In this document: one piece after another, positions 35,094-43,543 of the stretch
Numbering within the stretch: the first letter of the stretch is position 1
Layout of the letters: the number at the start of each line of letters is the position of its first letter
Assembly: GCA_036389255.1 (NCBI GenBank)
Contig: DASVQI010000006.1
Coordinates: 632,482 to 696,481, forward strand
DNA length: 64,000 bases
From: JACVRN01 sp036389255
Lineage (GTDB): Bacteria; Acidobacteriota; Blastocatellia; Pyrinomonadales; Pyrinomonadaceae
Reading direction: 5' to 3'
Made by a program: the position numbers and the translations under genes
Notes under the pieces: model-generated
The model's database searches: none
What the model was told of the DNA's origin: nothing
Seen by the model: the letters and a program-made list of their open reading frames with translations, nothing else

Positions 35094-35627
35094 ATGGCAG
35101 CAGAGCAACTGATTCTGGTTGACGCAGAAGACCGGGAGCTGGGCGTAGGCGACAAACTGCAAGCCCACAGGGACGGAGCGCTGCACAGGGCCTTCTCCAT
35201 CTTCGTCTTCGACGCGGAGAAACGGCTGCTGCTACAGAAGCGTGCGCGGACGAAATATCATTCGGGCGGGCTCTGGTCTAACACTGCCTGCGGCCACCCG
35301 CGCCCCGGCGAGGCGACTATAAGCGCCGCGCACAGACGCTTGCGCGAAGAGATGGGCTTTGACTGCGAGCTGTATCCGGCTTTCGAATTTCTTTACCGAA
35401 AGGAGCTGGACAACCGGCTGGTGGAGCACGAGTACGACCACGTATTCGTAGGCGAGTTCGGCGGCGAGCCGCAGCCGGACGCGGCCGAGGTAGAAGAGTG
35501 GCGCCGGCTGAGTATGAAGGAGCTGCGCCGCGCGCTGCTTGAGCGCCCCGGTGAGTACAGCTACTGGCTGAGCGTCGCCGTCAACCGCAGAGAGTGGAAG
35601 CTGCTCGAACGCGCTCATGCGCTTTGA
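35094..35627 (+). CDS. idi: Isopentenyl-diphosphate delta-isomerase, type I
   Basis: 177 residues, the usual length for bacterial type I enzymes, which interconvert isopentenyl and dimethylallyl diphosphate in the cytoplasm. The catalytic cysteine is C66 in SNTACGHP (E. coli C67 context), and the acidic pair E111/E113 sits in VEHEYDHVF. The Nudix-like helix reads HRRLREEMGF. The N-terminus has the expected start (LILVDAEDRELGVGDKLQAH, then LHRAFSIFVFD). It is divergent from the CarH-like gene across a 339-bp gap, which suggests light-dependent control of isoprenoid or carotenoid supply. No other carotenoid gene is in the window. Confidence 0.92.
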   Translation: MAAEQLILVDAEDRELGVGDKLQAHRDGALHRAFSIFVFDAEKRLLLQKRARTKYHSGGLWSNTACGHPRPGEATISAAHRRLREEMGFDCELYPAFEFLYRKELDNRLVEHEYDHVFVGEFGGEPQPDAAEVEEWRRLSMKELRRALLERPGEYSYWLSVAVNRREWKLLERAHAL

Positions 35628-35641
35628 ATAGTTAAGAGCCG

Positions 35642-35671
35642 TTTACGCAATCGCCCGAGGATTCATATAAT
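35642..35671 (+). promoter_or_regulatory. Candidate promoter of the PPP-family phosphatase
   Basis: TTTACG (35642-35647), an 18-nt spacer and a perfect TATAAT (35666-35671). The predicted start at about 35678 leaves a ~20-nt leader containing GGAAGGAG. Confidence 0.5.
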
Positions 35672-35699
35672 CGCTGGCGGGAAGGAGAACTGAATCCGT

Positions 35700-36353
35700 A
35701 TGGGGCGCACAATCGTTGTAGGGGACATTCACGGCTGCTACGAAGAGCTTTGCGAGCTACTTGAAAAGATAGCCTTTCGTGACGACGACCGGCTGGTTTC
35801 CGTAGGAGACTTGATAGTCAAGGGCGAGAAGAACCGCGAGGTGCTTGAGCTTTTCATCTCGGACAAACGCTTCAACGCCGTTCTGGGCAATCATGACCTG
35901 AAGCTGCTGCGTCACTGGAAGGGCGAAGATGTCTCGCTTAAGAGAGCGCACGAGAATGCCATAGAGGAGCTTGAGAGCGACAAAGAGAGATACACGCGCT
36001 ATCTGGATTCTCTGCCGCTCATGCTAGACCTCGGCGCGCACCTGATAGTTCATGCCGGTGTCCGCCCCGGAGTCCCGCTCGAAGAACAATCCGTGGAGGA
36101 TTTAACGGAGCTTCGCACGCTCGGCCCAGACCGCACGGATAGAGACGGCACGCCCTGGTACGAGGCTTATGAAGGAGAGAAAAGAGTTCTCTTCGGCCAC
36201 TGGCCCGCCGCAGAGCCGAGGCGCGGGCCGCGCGCTTTAGGGCTGGACACGGGCTGCGTCTACGGCTATCAACTGACGGCCTGCATCATAGAGAGCGGTG
36301 AGCTTGTAAACGTGCAGGCACGACGCGCCTACGACTCACCGAAACGGGATTGA
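35700..36353 (+). CDS. PPP-family metallophosphatase (Ser/Thr or Ap4A-type)
   Basis: 217 residues with all motifs of the calcineurin-like PPP family: GDIHGCYEEL (residues 8-17), GDLIVKG, GNHDLK, VHAGVRPG and FGHWP. These residues bind two metal ions and hydrolyse phosphomonoesters or dinucleoside polyphosphates. The length is close to bacterial Ser/Thr phosphatases and symmetrical Ap4A hydrolases, and the sequence alone does not separate these. It is cytoplasmic with no signal peptide, monocistronic, and converges on the CHAD gene with a 3-nt gap. Its closeness to polyphosphate genes may be meaningful or chance. Confidence 0.85.
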   Translation: MGRTIVVGDIHGCYEELCELLEKIAFRDDDRLVSVGDLIVKGEKNREVLELFISDKRFNAVLGNHDLKLLRHWKGEDVSLKRAHENAIEELESDKERYTRYLDSLPLMLDLGAHLIVHAGVRPGVPLEEQSVEDLTELRTLGPDRTDRDGTPWYEAYEGEKRVLFGHWPAAEPRRGPRALGLDTGCVYGYQLTACIIESGELVNVQARRAYDSPKRD

Positions 36354-36356
36354 AGA

Positions 36357-37427
36357 CTAGCGATTTATCTCTTCTTCTTCGGAGGCTGGCTCGCTCACTT
36401 GAGGCGGCTCTTGAGGGGCTGCTTCTTCCGGGTCGGCCTGCTGCTCAGGCGCTTCCTGAAGGTGCTCGTTGAGCTTCGAGTAAAAGCCCGTGGCCTTCCA
36501 TTCCGCCCACCTGCTGAGCGCGTCGTCGTAATGCTTCGTCCGTTCCATGACGAAATGCTGAAGCAGCCAGAGGTCTGCTGCCTCTTCCGTCAACTGCTCG
36601 CCGCGCGCGCTGTCGTTGATGTCCGAATGAGCGGCTCTATTTCTCGCTTTGAGCCTTTTGCTCAGGTCGTCAATCCAGACATCACAATCATGCAGCTCTC
36701 CGAGCGAGCTTTGCAGCCCGGCTATCTCCTTGGCAATCGCTCTTAACTCATCTCCAAAGCAGGGGCAGAAGAGTTCTAGCGAATAACGCAGCCTCTTGGC
36801 GGCAATTCGCATATCGTGCAGAGGCTCCACGTCGAAGGGATTGAAGAGGCTGCGGCTGAGATTGTCCAGCTCCGCGTACTGAGATTGAATCACTTCCCGG
36901 CCCATCTCCTTGAAGGTTAAAAGGCCGGGCGAGCCTTCCTTCGCGCTCTTTTCTCTGAGTATCGCGGCACTCTCTAGCCACTCACGGAACTTCTCCTGAA
37001 GCTCCGTGATTCCCTCGTCGTTTATGGCAAGCTGTAGATTTTCGCGCGCAGCTTCCCTGCGTCTTTGTCTCTCTTCTATAAATTCTTTGATTCCGGCTGC
37101 GGCCCTCTCGTCCACCTTGTGCCGCAGCTTTTTCAAGGCAAGGATAGCCACGTCTTCATCGCGCACCCTGCCCAGAGCGCGTGCAATCTCTCTGAGCTGC
37201 TTTCGCGGCGCTTTCCTCTCGTTGAAGTAGGGGGCGAAGTCGCGCAGGAGGCTGCGAAGGCGACGCGACGCCACGCGCATGTCGTGCACGCCCTCTATGT
37301 CAGTCCAATCCAGCGCCTTATCTTTAAGGTCGCACATCTCCGCCAGACGGGTGCGCAGGATTAGGTCTATGTTGCGGGAGGCGTCTCCGCCGCAGTCGAG
37401 TCCTTCTATCTCTTTTGCTTTAGCCAT
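36357..37427 (-). CDS. CHAD domain protein (polyphosphate-binding)
   Basis: 356 residues. Two copies of the CHAD signature are present: GVHDMRVASRRLRSLLRDFA (about residues 43-62) and PLHDMRIAAKRLRYSLELFC (about 208-227), each with a conserved His and clusters of Arg/Lys on helices. CHAD domains bind polyphosphate and localise to polyphosphate granules in studied bacteria. The last ~35 residues are Pro/Glu-rich and probably disordered. The gene lies 8 nt downstream of ppx on the same strand, so they are an operon. It contains no CYTH domain. Role: granule binding or control of polyphosphate turnover. Confidence 0.88.
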   Translation of the reverse strand: MAKAKEIEGLDCGGDASRNIDLILRTRLAEMCDLKDKALDWTDIEGVHDMRVASRRLRSLLRDFAPYFNERKAPRKQLREIARALGRVRDEDVAILALKKLRHKVDERAAAGIKEFIEERQRRREAARENLQLAINDEGITELQEKFREWLESAAILREKSAKEGSPGLLTFKEMGREVIQSQYAELDNLSRSLFNPFDVEPLHDMRIAAKRLRYSLELFCPCFGDELRAIAKEIAGLQSSLGELHDCDVWIDDLSKRLKARNRAAHSDINDSARGEQLTEEAADLWLLQHFVMERTKHYDDALSRWAEWKATGFYSKLNEHLQEAPEQQADPEEAAPQEPPQVSEPASEEEEINR

Positions 37428-37435
37428 GGCTGAAG

Positions 37436-39004
37436 TCAGGCGCGTTTGGCGAAAGCGCTCTTGCTGAAAGAAAGCTTACAGTTGAAAGCGCTCTCGAAGA
37501 GGTCGCCCTTCTGTTCGGCGGCCAGAATCTCTTTCTCGCAGTCAAGCGAGCTTCTGAGCTGCATGTGTATCACCTGACCATTATGCATGCACCGCACGTC
37601 GCGCACGCGGCAATCGTAACTCTTGTCCAGCGCGTCGCTGATTCTGAGGATTGCCGCAAGACGACAGACCGTCTCACGATCAGCCTGATTCAGAGCGGCG
37701 TAGTCCGTGTGTCGCTCTCTGGGCGGCGTCCCCCTGTGATAGCGCGCGATGTTCGCTATCAACAGCCGCTCGGCCTCCGAGAAGCCCGTCAGCTCAGAGA
37801 ATTTTATCAGGTAAAGCGAGTGTTTGTGATGCGACTCGTGCGCTATGTGATAGCCGATGTCGTGTAGCAGAGAGGCTGCCGACAGTAGTAATCGTTCGCG
37901 TCTGGCGAGCTTGTAGAGCGGGGCTAACTGGTCGAAGATGGTTTCGGCCAGCCGCGCAACGTGAAAGGCGTGCGCCTCCTCGTAACCGAAGCGGCGACCG
38001 ACGGCGTGTACGCCGCGCAGTCTCTGGTCTGCCGTGTCAGGCACGGGCGGGCGCGACTCTGCCTCAAGCTCGCGCAGCCTGTCCATAATCACGCCTTCAC
38101 GAAGCGCCCAGTCGCAGGTTCGCATGACGTTGATGCTTAAGGCGCGCATGGCTCCTTCGAGTATCTGTCCGCCCGCGATGATTATCTCGGAGCGCTGCGT
38201 GCTGATGCCGGGCTGGTTGCGCCGCTCCGAGATGTCCAACTCGGCCAGCCGCGTGTTGAGTCGCTCCAACTGATTGAGGGGAATCTCGGCTCCTGCGGGC
38301 TGCGCTCCCTGCGATTTATGGTCTGCCGTTTTCAGTAGCCGCAGGCGCAAAATTTCTCCTATAGCCAGAATCGTGCCGGACGTGCCGGTCGCGTACTGCC
38401 AGTTGGCCTCTCTTAATTCACGCGCGGGCCGTTCGAGCGCGGCGGCTATCTCATTCCTCAAAGCGCGCAGCTCTTTCGACTTCACGGGGTCGGATTTAAT
38501 GAACTCTTCCGTGAGCCCGACCGCTCCAAGCTTGACCGAGAAGAGTTGCTTCGGCACGCCGTCCTGCACCAGTGAGATTTCGGTCGAGCCGCCGCCTATG
38601 TCTATGTTGATAAGCGAAGCGCCCGCGGGGACACAGCCCCTTGAGACGGCGAGGCCGATGAGCCGCGCCTCTTCTATAGACGAAAGCACCTCAACGCGCA
38701 CGCCTGTCAGGCGGGCTATCTCTTCTATGAACTCTGCTGCGTTGTCGGCCTCTCTGACGGAAGCGGTTGCGACGGCCACGACCTGCTCCGCGCCGCGCGC
38801 CTCCGCTATAGAGCGAAAGCGGCCTATGCAGTCTGCCGCGCGCTCTATGGCCGAGTCGGATAGATGCTCATCCCGCAGCGTGTCGTGACCGAGCCGCACC
38901 GGCTCTTTCTCGCGGGCCAGCACGGCGAATGAATCGTTGGCAGCCGCGTCAACCACCACCAGCTTGATTGAATTGGAGCCAATGTCTATGGCGGCAAGTT
39001 TCAA
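37436..39004 (-). CDS. ppx: Exopolyphosphatase, Ppx/GppA family with HD-like C-terminal domain
   Basis: 522 residues. The actin-like ATPase fold shows LAAIDIGSNSIKLVVVD at the N-terminus, INIDIGGGSTEIS (about 148) and the GTSGT phosphate loop (about 208). The C-terminal ~190 residues have an HD-type pattern (AASLLHDIGYHIAHESHHKH), as in long Ppx/GppA proteins. It removes terminal phosphates from polyphosphate or pppGpp. It is the first gene of a two-gene operon with CHAD and is divergent from the sixA-like gene over 209 bp. That gap contains an inverted repeat ATGTTA-N8-TAACAT (39084-39103) of unknown meaning. Confidence 0.9.
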   Translation of the reverse strand: MKLAAIDIGSNSIKLVVVDAAANDSFAVLAREKEPVRLGHDTLRDEHLSDSAIERAADCIGRFRSIAEARGAEQVVAVATASVREADNAAEFIEEIARLTGVRVEVLSSIEEARLIGLAVSRGCVPAGASLINIDIGGGSTEISLVQDGVPKQLFSVKLGAVGLTEEFIKSDPVKSKELRALRNEIAAALERPARELREANWQYATGTSGTILAIGEILRLRLLKTADHKSQGAQPAGAEIPLNQLERLNTRLAELDISERRNQPGISTQRSEIIIAGGQILEGAMRALSINVMRTCDWALREGVIMDRLRELEAESRPPVPDTADQRLRGVHAVGRRFGYEEAHAFHVARLAETIFDQLAPLYKLARRERLLLSAASLLHDIGYHIAHESHHKHSLYLIKFSELTGFSEAERLLIANIARYHRGTPPRERHTDYAALNQADRETVCRLAAILRISDALDKSYDCRVRDVRCMHNGQVIHMQLRSSLDCEKEILAAEQKGDLFESAFNCKLSFSKSAFAKRA

Positions 39005-39125
39005 TAAGACGGCCTCCTGTGCCTTAAGGGGTTTAAGACAAGACTAAGAATCCTTAAAGCTCTCACACGATTTTAGGGGCATCATGTTAAGGCACTGTAA
39101 CATAGCGCGGGCAGATTAGTTGATT

Positions 39126-39154
39126 TTGTGAACAGTTTTCAACCGTTATAAGAT
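39126..39154 (+). promoter_or_regulatory. Candidate promoter of the sixA-like gene
   Basis: TTGTGA (39126-39131), 17 nt, TAAGAT (39149-39154), inside the 209-bp divergent gap between ppx and the sixA-like gene. Confidence 0.3.
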
Positions 39155-39213
39155 AAGAAGCGCTGTAGAGTAATTTCTCAATCAAAGAAAGCAAGACCTT
39201 TCTCTATAACCGG

Positions 39214-39708
39214 ATGAAGACGCTTCTACTTTTACGACACGCCAAATCGAGCTGGAAAAATCCCGAGCTGAAGGATTTCGACCGCCCGCTAAATAAACGC
39301 GGCCTGAAAGCGGCCCCGCTCATCGGAAGATTCATGAAAGAGCGCAAGCTCAAGCCCGACCTGATTATCAGCTCGCCCGCCGTGCGGGCACGGATGACTG
39401 CGGCGCTCGTGATAGAGAGCGGCGAGCTTCAGTCCGAGCTTCGTTACGACGAGCGCATTTACGAGGCGGACGTGGCCGGGCTTCTCAAGGTCGTCTCGCA
39501 GATTGACGAAGCGGCTGAAACCGCAGTCATAGTCGGACACAATCCGGGGCTTCAGGAGCTTCTCGGTTTCCTGACGGACGAAGAGCAGGAGTTTCCCACA
39601 GCCGCGCTCGCGCTCATTTCTCTAAAGCTGGATAAGTGGAGCGGCGTCGGCCAGCAAACGGGGCGCTTAAAGTGGCTCGTCACTCCGAAGAGCCTCTCCA
39701 AAGATTAG
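39214..39708 (+). CDS. sixA: SixA-type histidine phosphatase
   Basis: 164 residues. The histidine phosphatase signature LLLLRHAKSSW stands at the N-terminus. DFDRPLNKRGLKAA, IISSPAVRARMTA and VIVGHNPGLQELL follow, as in SixA proteins (about 160 residues). The His in RHAK is the phospho-acceptor and the His in GHNP the second catalytic histidine. E. coli SixA dephosphorylates phosphohistidine proteins; in many genomes relatives sit beside CHAD, Ppx or PPK genes, as here. It is cytoplasmic and followed by a Nudix gene after 68 nt on the same strand. Confidence 0.85.
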   Translation: MKTLLLLRHAKSSWKNPELKDFDRPLNKRGLKAAPLIGRFMKERKLKPDLIISSPAVRARMTAALVIESGELQSELRYDERIYEADVAGLLKVVSQIDEAAETAVIVGHNPGLQELLGFLTDEEQEFPTAALALISLKLDKWSGVGQQTGRLKWLVTPKSLSKD

Positions 39709-39776
39709 TAAAAAGAGGAAAATTAAGATTGCTATAACAGGCTTAAGGCATAATTGTCTCCTTTCTGTGAGTGCGC

Positions 39777-40208
39777 ATGAAGACCAGACCCCCGTGGTTC
39801 TATAAACAATCCGGCGTCATCCCCTACAGGATGGCGGGCGAAGAGGTAGAGATAATGCTCATCACCTCGCGGCGGCGCTCAAGGTGGATTATCCCAAAAG
39901 GCGTGGTTGATTTGGGCAGCACGCCGGAAGAATCGGCGCTTAAAGAAGCCTTTGAGGAGGCTGGCATCCGTGGGGAAGCGTCTTCGGTGGAGCTTGGCGA
40001 ATACGAGTACGAGAAGTGGGGCGGCACGTGCAGGGTTAAAGTTTATCTGATGCGCGTCGAGCGTGTGCTGGATAGCTGGCCCGAAAGCGACACGCGCGAA
40101 AGAAGCTGGATGACGGTCGAACGGGCTGCGAAAGCGGTCAAAGAAGAGAGGCTCAAAGAGCTAATCCTCTCCGTTCCACGTAGCCTCACCCGCCTTAAAT
40201 TGTTATGA
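39777..40208 (+). CDS. Nudix hydrolase (DIPP-like), short form
   Basis: 143 residues from ATG 39777 (a GTG at 39771 would add two). The Nudix region reads PKGVVDLGSTPEESALKEAF and then EEAG. The catalytic helix keeps K-E-A-F-E-E-A-G, but the first Glu of the G-x5-E part is Ser and the Arg is Lys. The metal-binding Glu residues are retained, so activity is likely. The N-terminus (QSGVIPYRMAGEEVEIMLIT) and short length resemble diphosphoinositol/dinucleoside polyphosphate hydrolases, some of which cut polyphosphate. The location between polyphosphate genes favours such a substrate, but that is inference. Confidence 0.75.
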   Translation: MKTRPPWFYKQSGVIPYRMAGEEVEIMLITSRRRSRWIIPKGVVDLGSTPEESALKEAFEEAGIRGEASSVELGEYEYEKWGGTCRVKVYLMRVERVLDSWPESDTRERSWMTVERAAKAVKEERLKELILSVPRSLTRLKLL

Positions 40209-40240
40209 TTGGCAGCCAATAAAAGAAAGGTGTTGAAGTC

Positions 40241-40489
40241 ATGACTATCATAAAGCGTAAGACGAAGAAGAAGATTGCAAAGCAACTCAAGAAGATAGTG
40301 AAAAAGCACGGCCAAGAAGTCGCTACGGGATTGGTGACAAGCCTCATAGCCGGAGTTGTCGGCGCGACCATGCCCGAATCCAACGGCACAGGCCCGGCAA
40401 AGAAGAAGGCGGACACGAAGGGTAAATCCAAGACCAAAAAGAAACCCGAGAGCCGAAAGACAAAGCCCAAAACGAGCGAGGCCGCGTGA
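40241..40489 (+). CDS. Small lysine-rich protein with hydrophobic centre
   Basis: 82 residues. Both ends are strongly basic: KRKTKKKIAKQLKKIVKKHG at the start and a Lys/Ser/Thr-rich tail (KKKADTKGKSKTKKKPESRK). Between them, VATGLVTSLIAGVVGATM is a glycine-containing hydrophobic segment that could cross or dip into a membrane. I recognise no family. The gene starts 32 nt after the Nudix stop, with GAAAGG upstream, and is followed after 16 nt by another Lys-tailed membrane protein. Such polycationic sequences bind polyanions (DNA or polyphosphate). The neighbours make polyphosphate the more interesting guess. Confidence 0.6.
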   Translation: MTIIKRKTKKKIAKQLKKIVKKHGQEVATGLVTSLIAGVVGATMPESNGTGPAKKKADTKGKSKTKKKPESRKTKPKTSEAA

Positions 40490-40505
40490 GCGGGAGGGAA
40501 GCAAG

Positions 40506-41084
40506 ATGGCAGAAGCGGTAAAAAGAGGCACTGCGCGCGCGCGAGTCGCCGAAGCGAGTGCGGACGACACAACAAAGGATGTGCTTCAGCGCCAGATGGA
40601 AGAGGCGCGTGAATCAATCTCTCAGACCGTCACGGACATAAAGGACACGGTCGTAGAGCAGTACAACTCAGTCAAAGAGGCCGTCGAAGAGACGCTCGAC
40701 TGGCAGGAGCAGTTCCGCAATCATCCGTTGGTCTGGTGCTTCGGCGCGCTTTCAGTCGGCTACGTTCTGGGCAACACAGCCCGTAATGCCTTCACGGATG
40801 CAAGGCACGAAGACAAGCTGCTCTCGCAGCTCGCGGCGCTGGGCGACCGCTTCGCGGAAGAGTTGTCCGAGCAGGGCATGAGCATCCTTGCGCCCGCGCT
40901 TACCGGAACGATTCTGGTTCCAGTCCTCGCAAGCAAGCTGAGCGAGCTAACCGGCGTTGACCTCTCCGACTTCGCCAACCAGTTGATGTCGTCAAACGGC
41001 AGCACGGGCAAGGCTAAAGGTAACGGCAAAAAGAAGAAGTCGGGCGGGAAAAAGCGGGGTAAGAAAAAGAATAAGAAGGCGTGA
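40506..41084 (+). CDS. YqjD/DUF883-like membrane-associated protein with polylysine tail
   Basis: 192 residues from ATG 40506 (GGGAGGG 8 nt upstream); the frame is open further upstream, but those codons overlap the preceding gene. Residues ~28-68 form an amphipathic helix (LQRQMEEARESISQTVTDIK, then VEQYNSVKEAVEETLDW), as in phasin- or YqjD-like proteins. FRNHPLVWCFGALSVGYVLG is the short membrane-facing segment typical of ElaB/YqjD/DUF883. A second hydrophobic stretch is SILAPALTGTILVPVLASKL. The last ~25 residues are Lys/Gly-rich (KKKKSGGKKRGKKKNKKA). It converges on ppk1 with 15 nt between. It could coat polyphosphate granules or tether them to the membrane; this is a hypothesis. Confidence 0.6.
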   Translation: MAEAVKRGTARARVAEASADDTTKDVLQRQMEEARESISQTVTDIKDTVVEQYNSVKEAVEETLDWQEQFRNHPLVWCFGALSVGYVLGNTARNAFTDARHEDKLLSQLAALGDRFAEELSEQGMSILAPALTGTILVPVLASKLSELTGVDLSDFANQLMSSNGSTGKAKGNGKKKKSGGKKRGKKKNKKA

Positions 41085-41099
41085 GCCCGTCTTTCTTAA

Positions 41100-43256
41100 T
41101 CAATCGTAGACATTGACGCGCCCTATGAAATGCGTCTGGCTGTCCACTAGGGCTTCGCCTTTGGCCGGGCGCACGCGCTCGTACGTACCATCGGGCAGGA
41201 GCCTGCGGGCCTTGACGTTGTCGCGCAGGTAGACCTCTAACACCTCTTCCTTCAGGAAGCTCTTAATCTTCACATCCTTGATTGGCGTGATGACCTCCAC
41301 GCGGCGGTTCAGGTTGCGATGCATCCAGTCCGCAGAGCCTATGAAGGCTTCGTCCTCTCCGTTATTCGCAAAGTAGAAGATGCGGCTGTGCTCAAGGAAC
41401 CGCCCGACGATGCTTATAACCTGAATGTTGTCGGAAAGCCCCCGCACGCCCGGCCTGAGCATACAGATGCCGCGAACAATCAGGTCAACTTTAACTCCGG
41501 CCTGTGACGCTTCGTAGAGGGCGCGAATGGTTTCCGTGTCCGTCAGGCTGTTAATCTTGGCTATGATGCGAGCGGGGCGTCCGCGCCGCGCGTGCTTCGT
41601 CTCTCTGGTAATGAGCGCCATCATGCGCTCTCTCAAGTGAAGCGGCGCGACCATCAACTGCCGATACTTGTCCTGCCACGAGTAGCCTGTCAGGAAATTA
41701 AAGAGGTCTGTCGCGTCGGCCCCTATTTCAGGGTCTGCCGTGAAGAGGCCGAAGTCAGTGTAGACGCGCGACGTGGTGGGGTTGTAGTTGCCCGTGGCTA
41801 CGTGCACGTAGCGGCGCAGGTGCTTGCCCTCGCGGCGCACCACCAGCGCCACCTTGCAGTGAGTCTTAAGGCCCATCAGGCCGTAGACCACATGCACGCC
41901 CGCGCGCTCCAACTGCCTTGCCCAGACGATGTTGTTCTCTTCGTCAAAGCGGGCCTTTAGCTCGACCAGAGCCGTCACCTGCTTGCCACGCTCCGAAGCT
42001 TCCATCAGCGCGCGCACTATGGGCGATTGCTGGCCCGTGCGATACAGGCAAATCTTTATCGCCAGCACGTTGTCGTCCATGGCGGCCGCGTTGATGAAAT
42101 CGGTCACGGCGGCGAAAGAAGTATAAGGATGATGAAGCAGCACGTCCTGATCTTTGATGGCGTCGAAGATGCTCTTTCGCTTCTGTAGCACGGTAGGGAT
42201 GGCAGGCTGGAAAGGCTTGTCCTTCAAGTCCGGGCGATCCATCTGGTAGAGCGTCATCAGGTCAGGTATGTCCAGAGGGCCGTCAATCACGTAGATGTCG
42301 TCCTTTGCAAGCTCAAGCGAGTTCGCAAGATACTTGACCATCTTCTGCGACATGCTCGAAGAGACTTCCAGCCGGACGGGCGTGCCGAAGCGCCGCCGCC
42401 TCAAGTGCTGCTCCATAGTGCGAAGCAGGTCGCCCGCCTCGTCTTCCCTCAGCTCTATGTCGGCGTCACGCGTCACCCTGAAGAGATAGCTCTTGCCCAG
42501 ATGCATGCCCGGAAACAGGTGCGAAAGGTTGGCTGAAATCAGGCTGCCCAGATAGGTGAAGCAACACCCCGAGTCGCCCACTGGAACAAGCGGCGAAACC
42601 GTCGGCGGAACTTTGATGCGCGCGAATCTAGGCTCTCCCTTCAGTAGCAGGGGCGGCGAAGGCTCGCCTCTTTCGCTCGGCTTGATAGTGACGCCCAGAT
42701 TCAGGCTCAGGTTAGAGATGTAGGGAAAGGGATGGCCCGGGTCAACCGCCTGCGGCGTCAGTATGGGAAAGACGTTTTCGATAAAATACTTGTTCGCTTC
42801 CTGCTGCTCCTTCTCATTCAGCTTGCTGTAGGAGAGAAGGCTTATGCCCTGCGCCTTGAGCTGCGGCAGCACCTCCTCGCGCACGCAGCGCATCTGCTCC
42901 TCTATCATCGGATGCAGCCGTCGGCTTATCTCCCTCAACTGCTGTGCAGGCGTCATCCCGTCCGGCGACGGCTCTATGACCTCTTCTTCCAACTCTTCCA
43001 TCAACCCGGAGACGCGAATCATGAAGAACTCGTCCAGATTGGTAGAGAAGATGGAGAGGAATTTGAGCCTTTCTAGAAGCGGGTGTGATTTATCCAGAGC
43101 CTCTTCCAGTACGCGGCGATTGAACTCCAGCCAGCTCAGCTCGCGGTTAAAAAGGAACCCCTTATTACGCAGAATCGTCTCAGGCAAAGCGATTTTCGAG
43201 CCTTCGCCTGTTTGTCCCACCACCTGAAGCTGTTTGCCTGTGCTAGCCATTGCCAA
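41100..43256 (-). CDS. ppk1: Polyphosphate kinase 1, first copy
   Basis: 718 residues, a normal length. PPK1 transfers the gamma phosphate of ATP to a growing polyphosphate chain and works in reverse too. The N-terminal domain starts FLFNRELSWLEFNRRVLEEA; NLDEFFMIRVSGL is the conserved helical part. The catalytic histidine region reads GLMGLKTHCKVALVV, followed by YVHVATGNYNPTTSRVYTD. The second His is in GRFLEHSRIFYFANNG, and GSADWMHRNLNRRVEV is the C-terminal signature. All key residues are present. It is transcribed away from pstS across 287 bp. A second PPK1 lies at 49970. Confidence 0.95.
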   Translation of the reverse strand: MAMASTGKQLQVVGQTGEGSKIALPETILRNKGFLFNRELSWLEFNRRVLEEALDKSHPLLERLKFLSIFSTNLDEFFMIRVSGLMEELEEEVIEPSPDGMTPAQQLREISRRLHPMIEEQMRCVREEVLPQLKAQGISLLSYSKLNEKEQQEANKYFIENVFPILTPQAVDPGHPFPYISNLSLNLGVTIKPSERGEPSPPLLLKGEPRFARIKVPPTVSPLVPVGDSGCCFTYLGSLISANLSHLFPGMHLGKSYLFRVTRDADIELREDEAGDLLRTMEQHLRRRRFGTPVRLEVSSSMSQKMVKYLANSLELAKDDIYVIDGPLDIPDLMTLYQMDRPDLKDKPFQPAIPTVLQKRKSIFDAIKDQDVLLHHPYTSFAAVTDFINAAAMDDNVLAIKICLYRTGQQSPIVRALMEASERGKQVTALVELKARFDEENNIVWARQLERAGVHVVYGLMGLKTHCKVALVVRREGKHLRRYVHVATGNYNPTTSRVYTDFGLFTADPEIGADATDLFNFLTGYSWQDKYRQLMVAPLHLRERMMALITRETKHARRGRPARIIAKINSLTDTETIRALYEASQAGVKVDLIVRGICMLRPGVRGLSDNIQVISIVGRFLEHSRIFYFANNGEDEAFIGSADWMHRNLNRRVEVITPIKDVKIKSFLKEEVLEVYLRDNVKARRLLPDGTYERVRPAKGEALVDSQTHFIGRVNVYD

Positions 43257-43543
43257 TATTAAGAAAAGTCTATTTACCCAAAAATACCACGTTAGATATT
43301 GAGTAGAGAAGAAAGAGTTTTTTGCCGTTGAGCAAGTCTAACCGCAGTTTCGGACGGGATTCGTCAGTGAAATCGCTGTGGAAGATTAACAAGCCGGGGC
43401 GTGCCGAATCAAGGGTAACAGAGACTTTCCGCCCTGCCGAGCCCGTGCCGTTTAGCCTGCGGAGATTTATTTAGCTCCAGTTCAGACGGATTTAACATCG
43501 CCCGTTTAAGCTTTTCAGTTCCGAACTATTAAAAGGAGAAGCA

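Noticed and set aside
43490..43510. Two TTTAA motifs upstream of pstS as a PHO-box
   Set aside because: The spacing is 14 nt, not the 11-nt period of PHO-box half sites, and the rest does not match.
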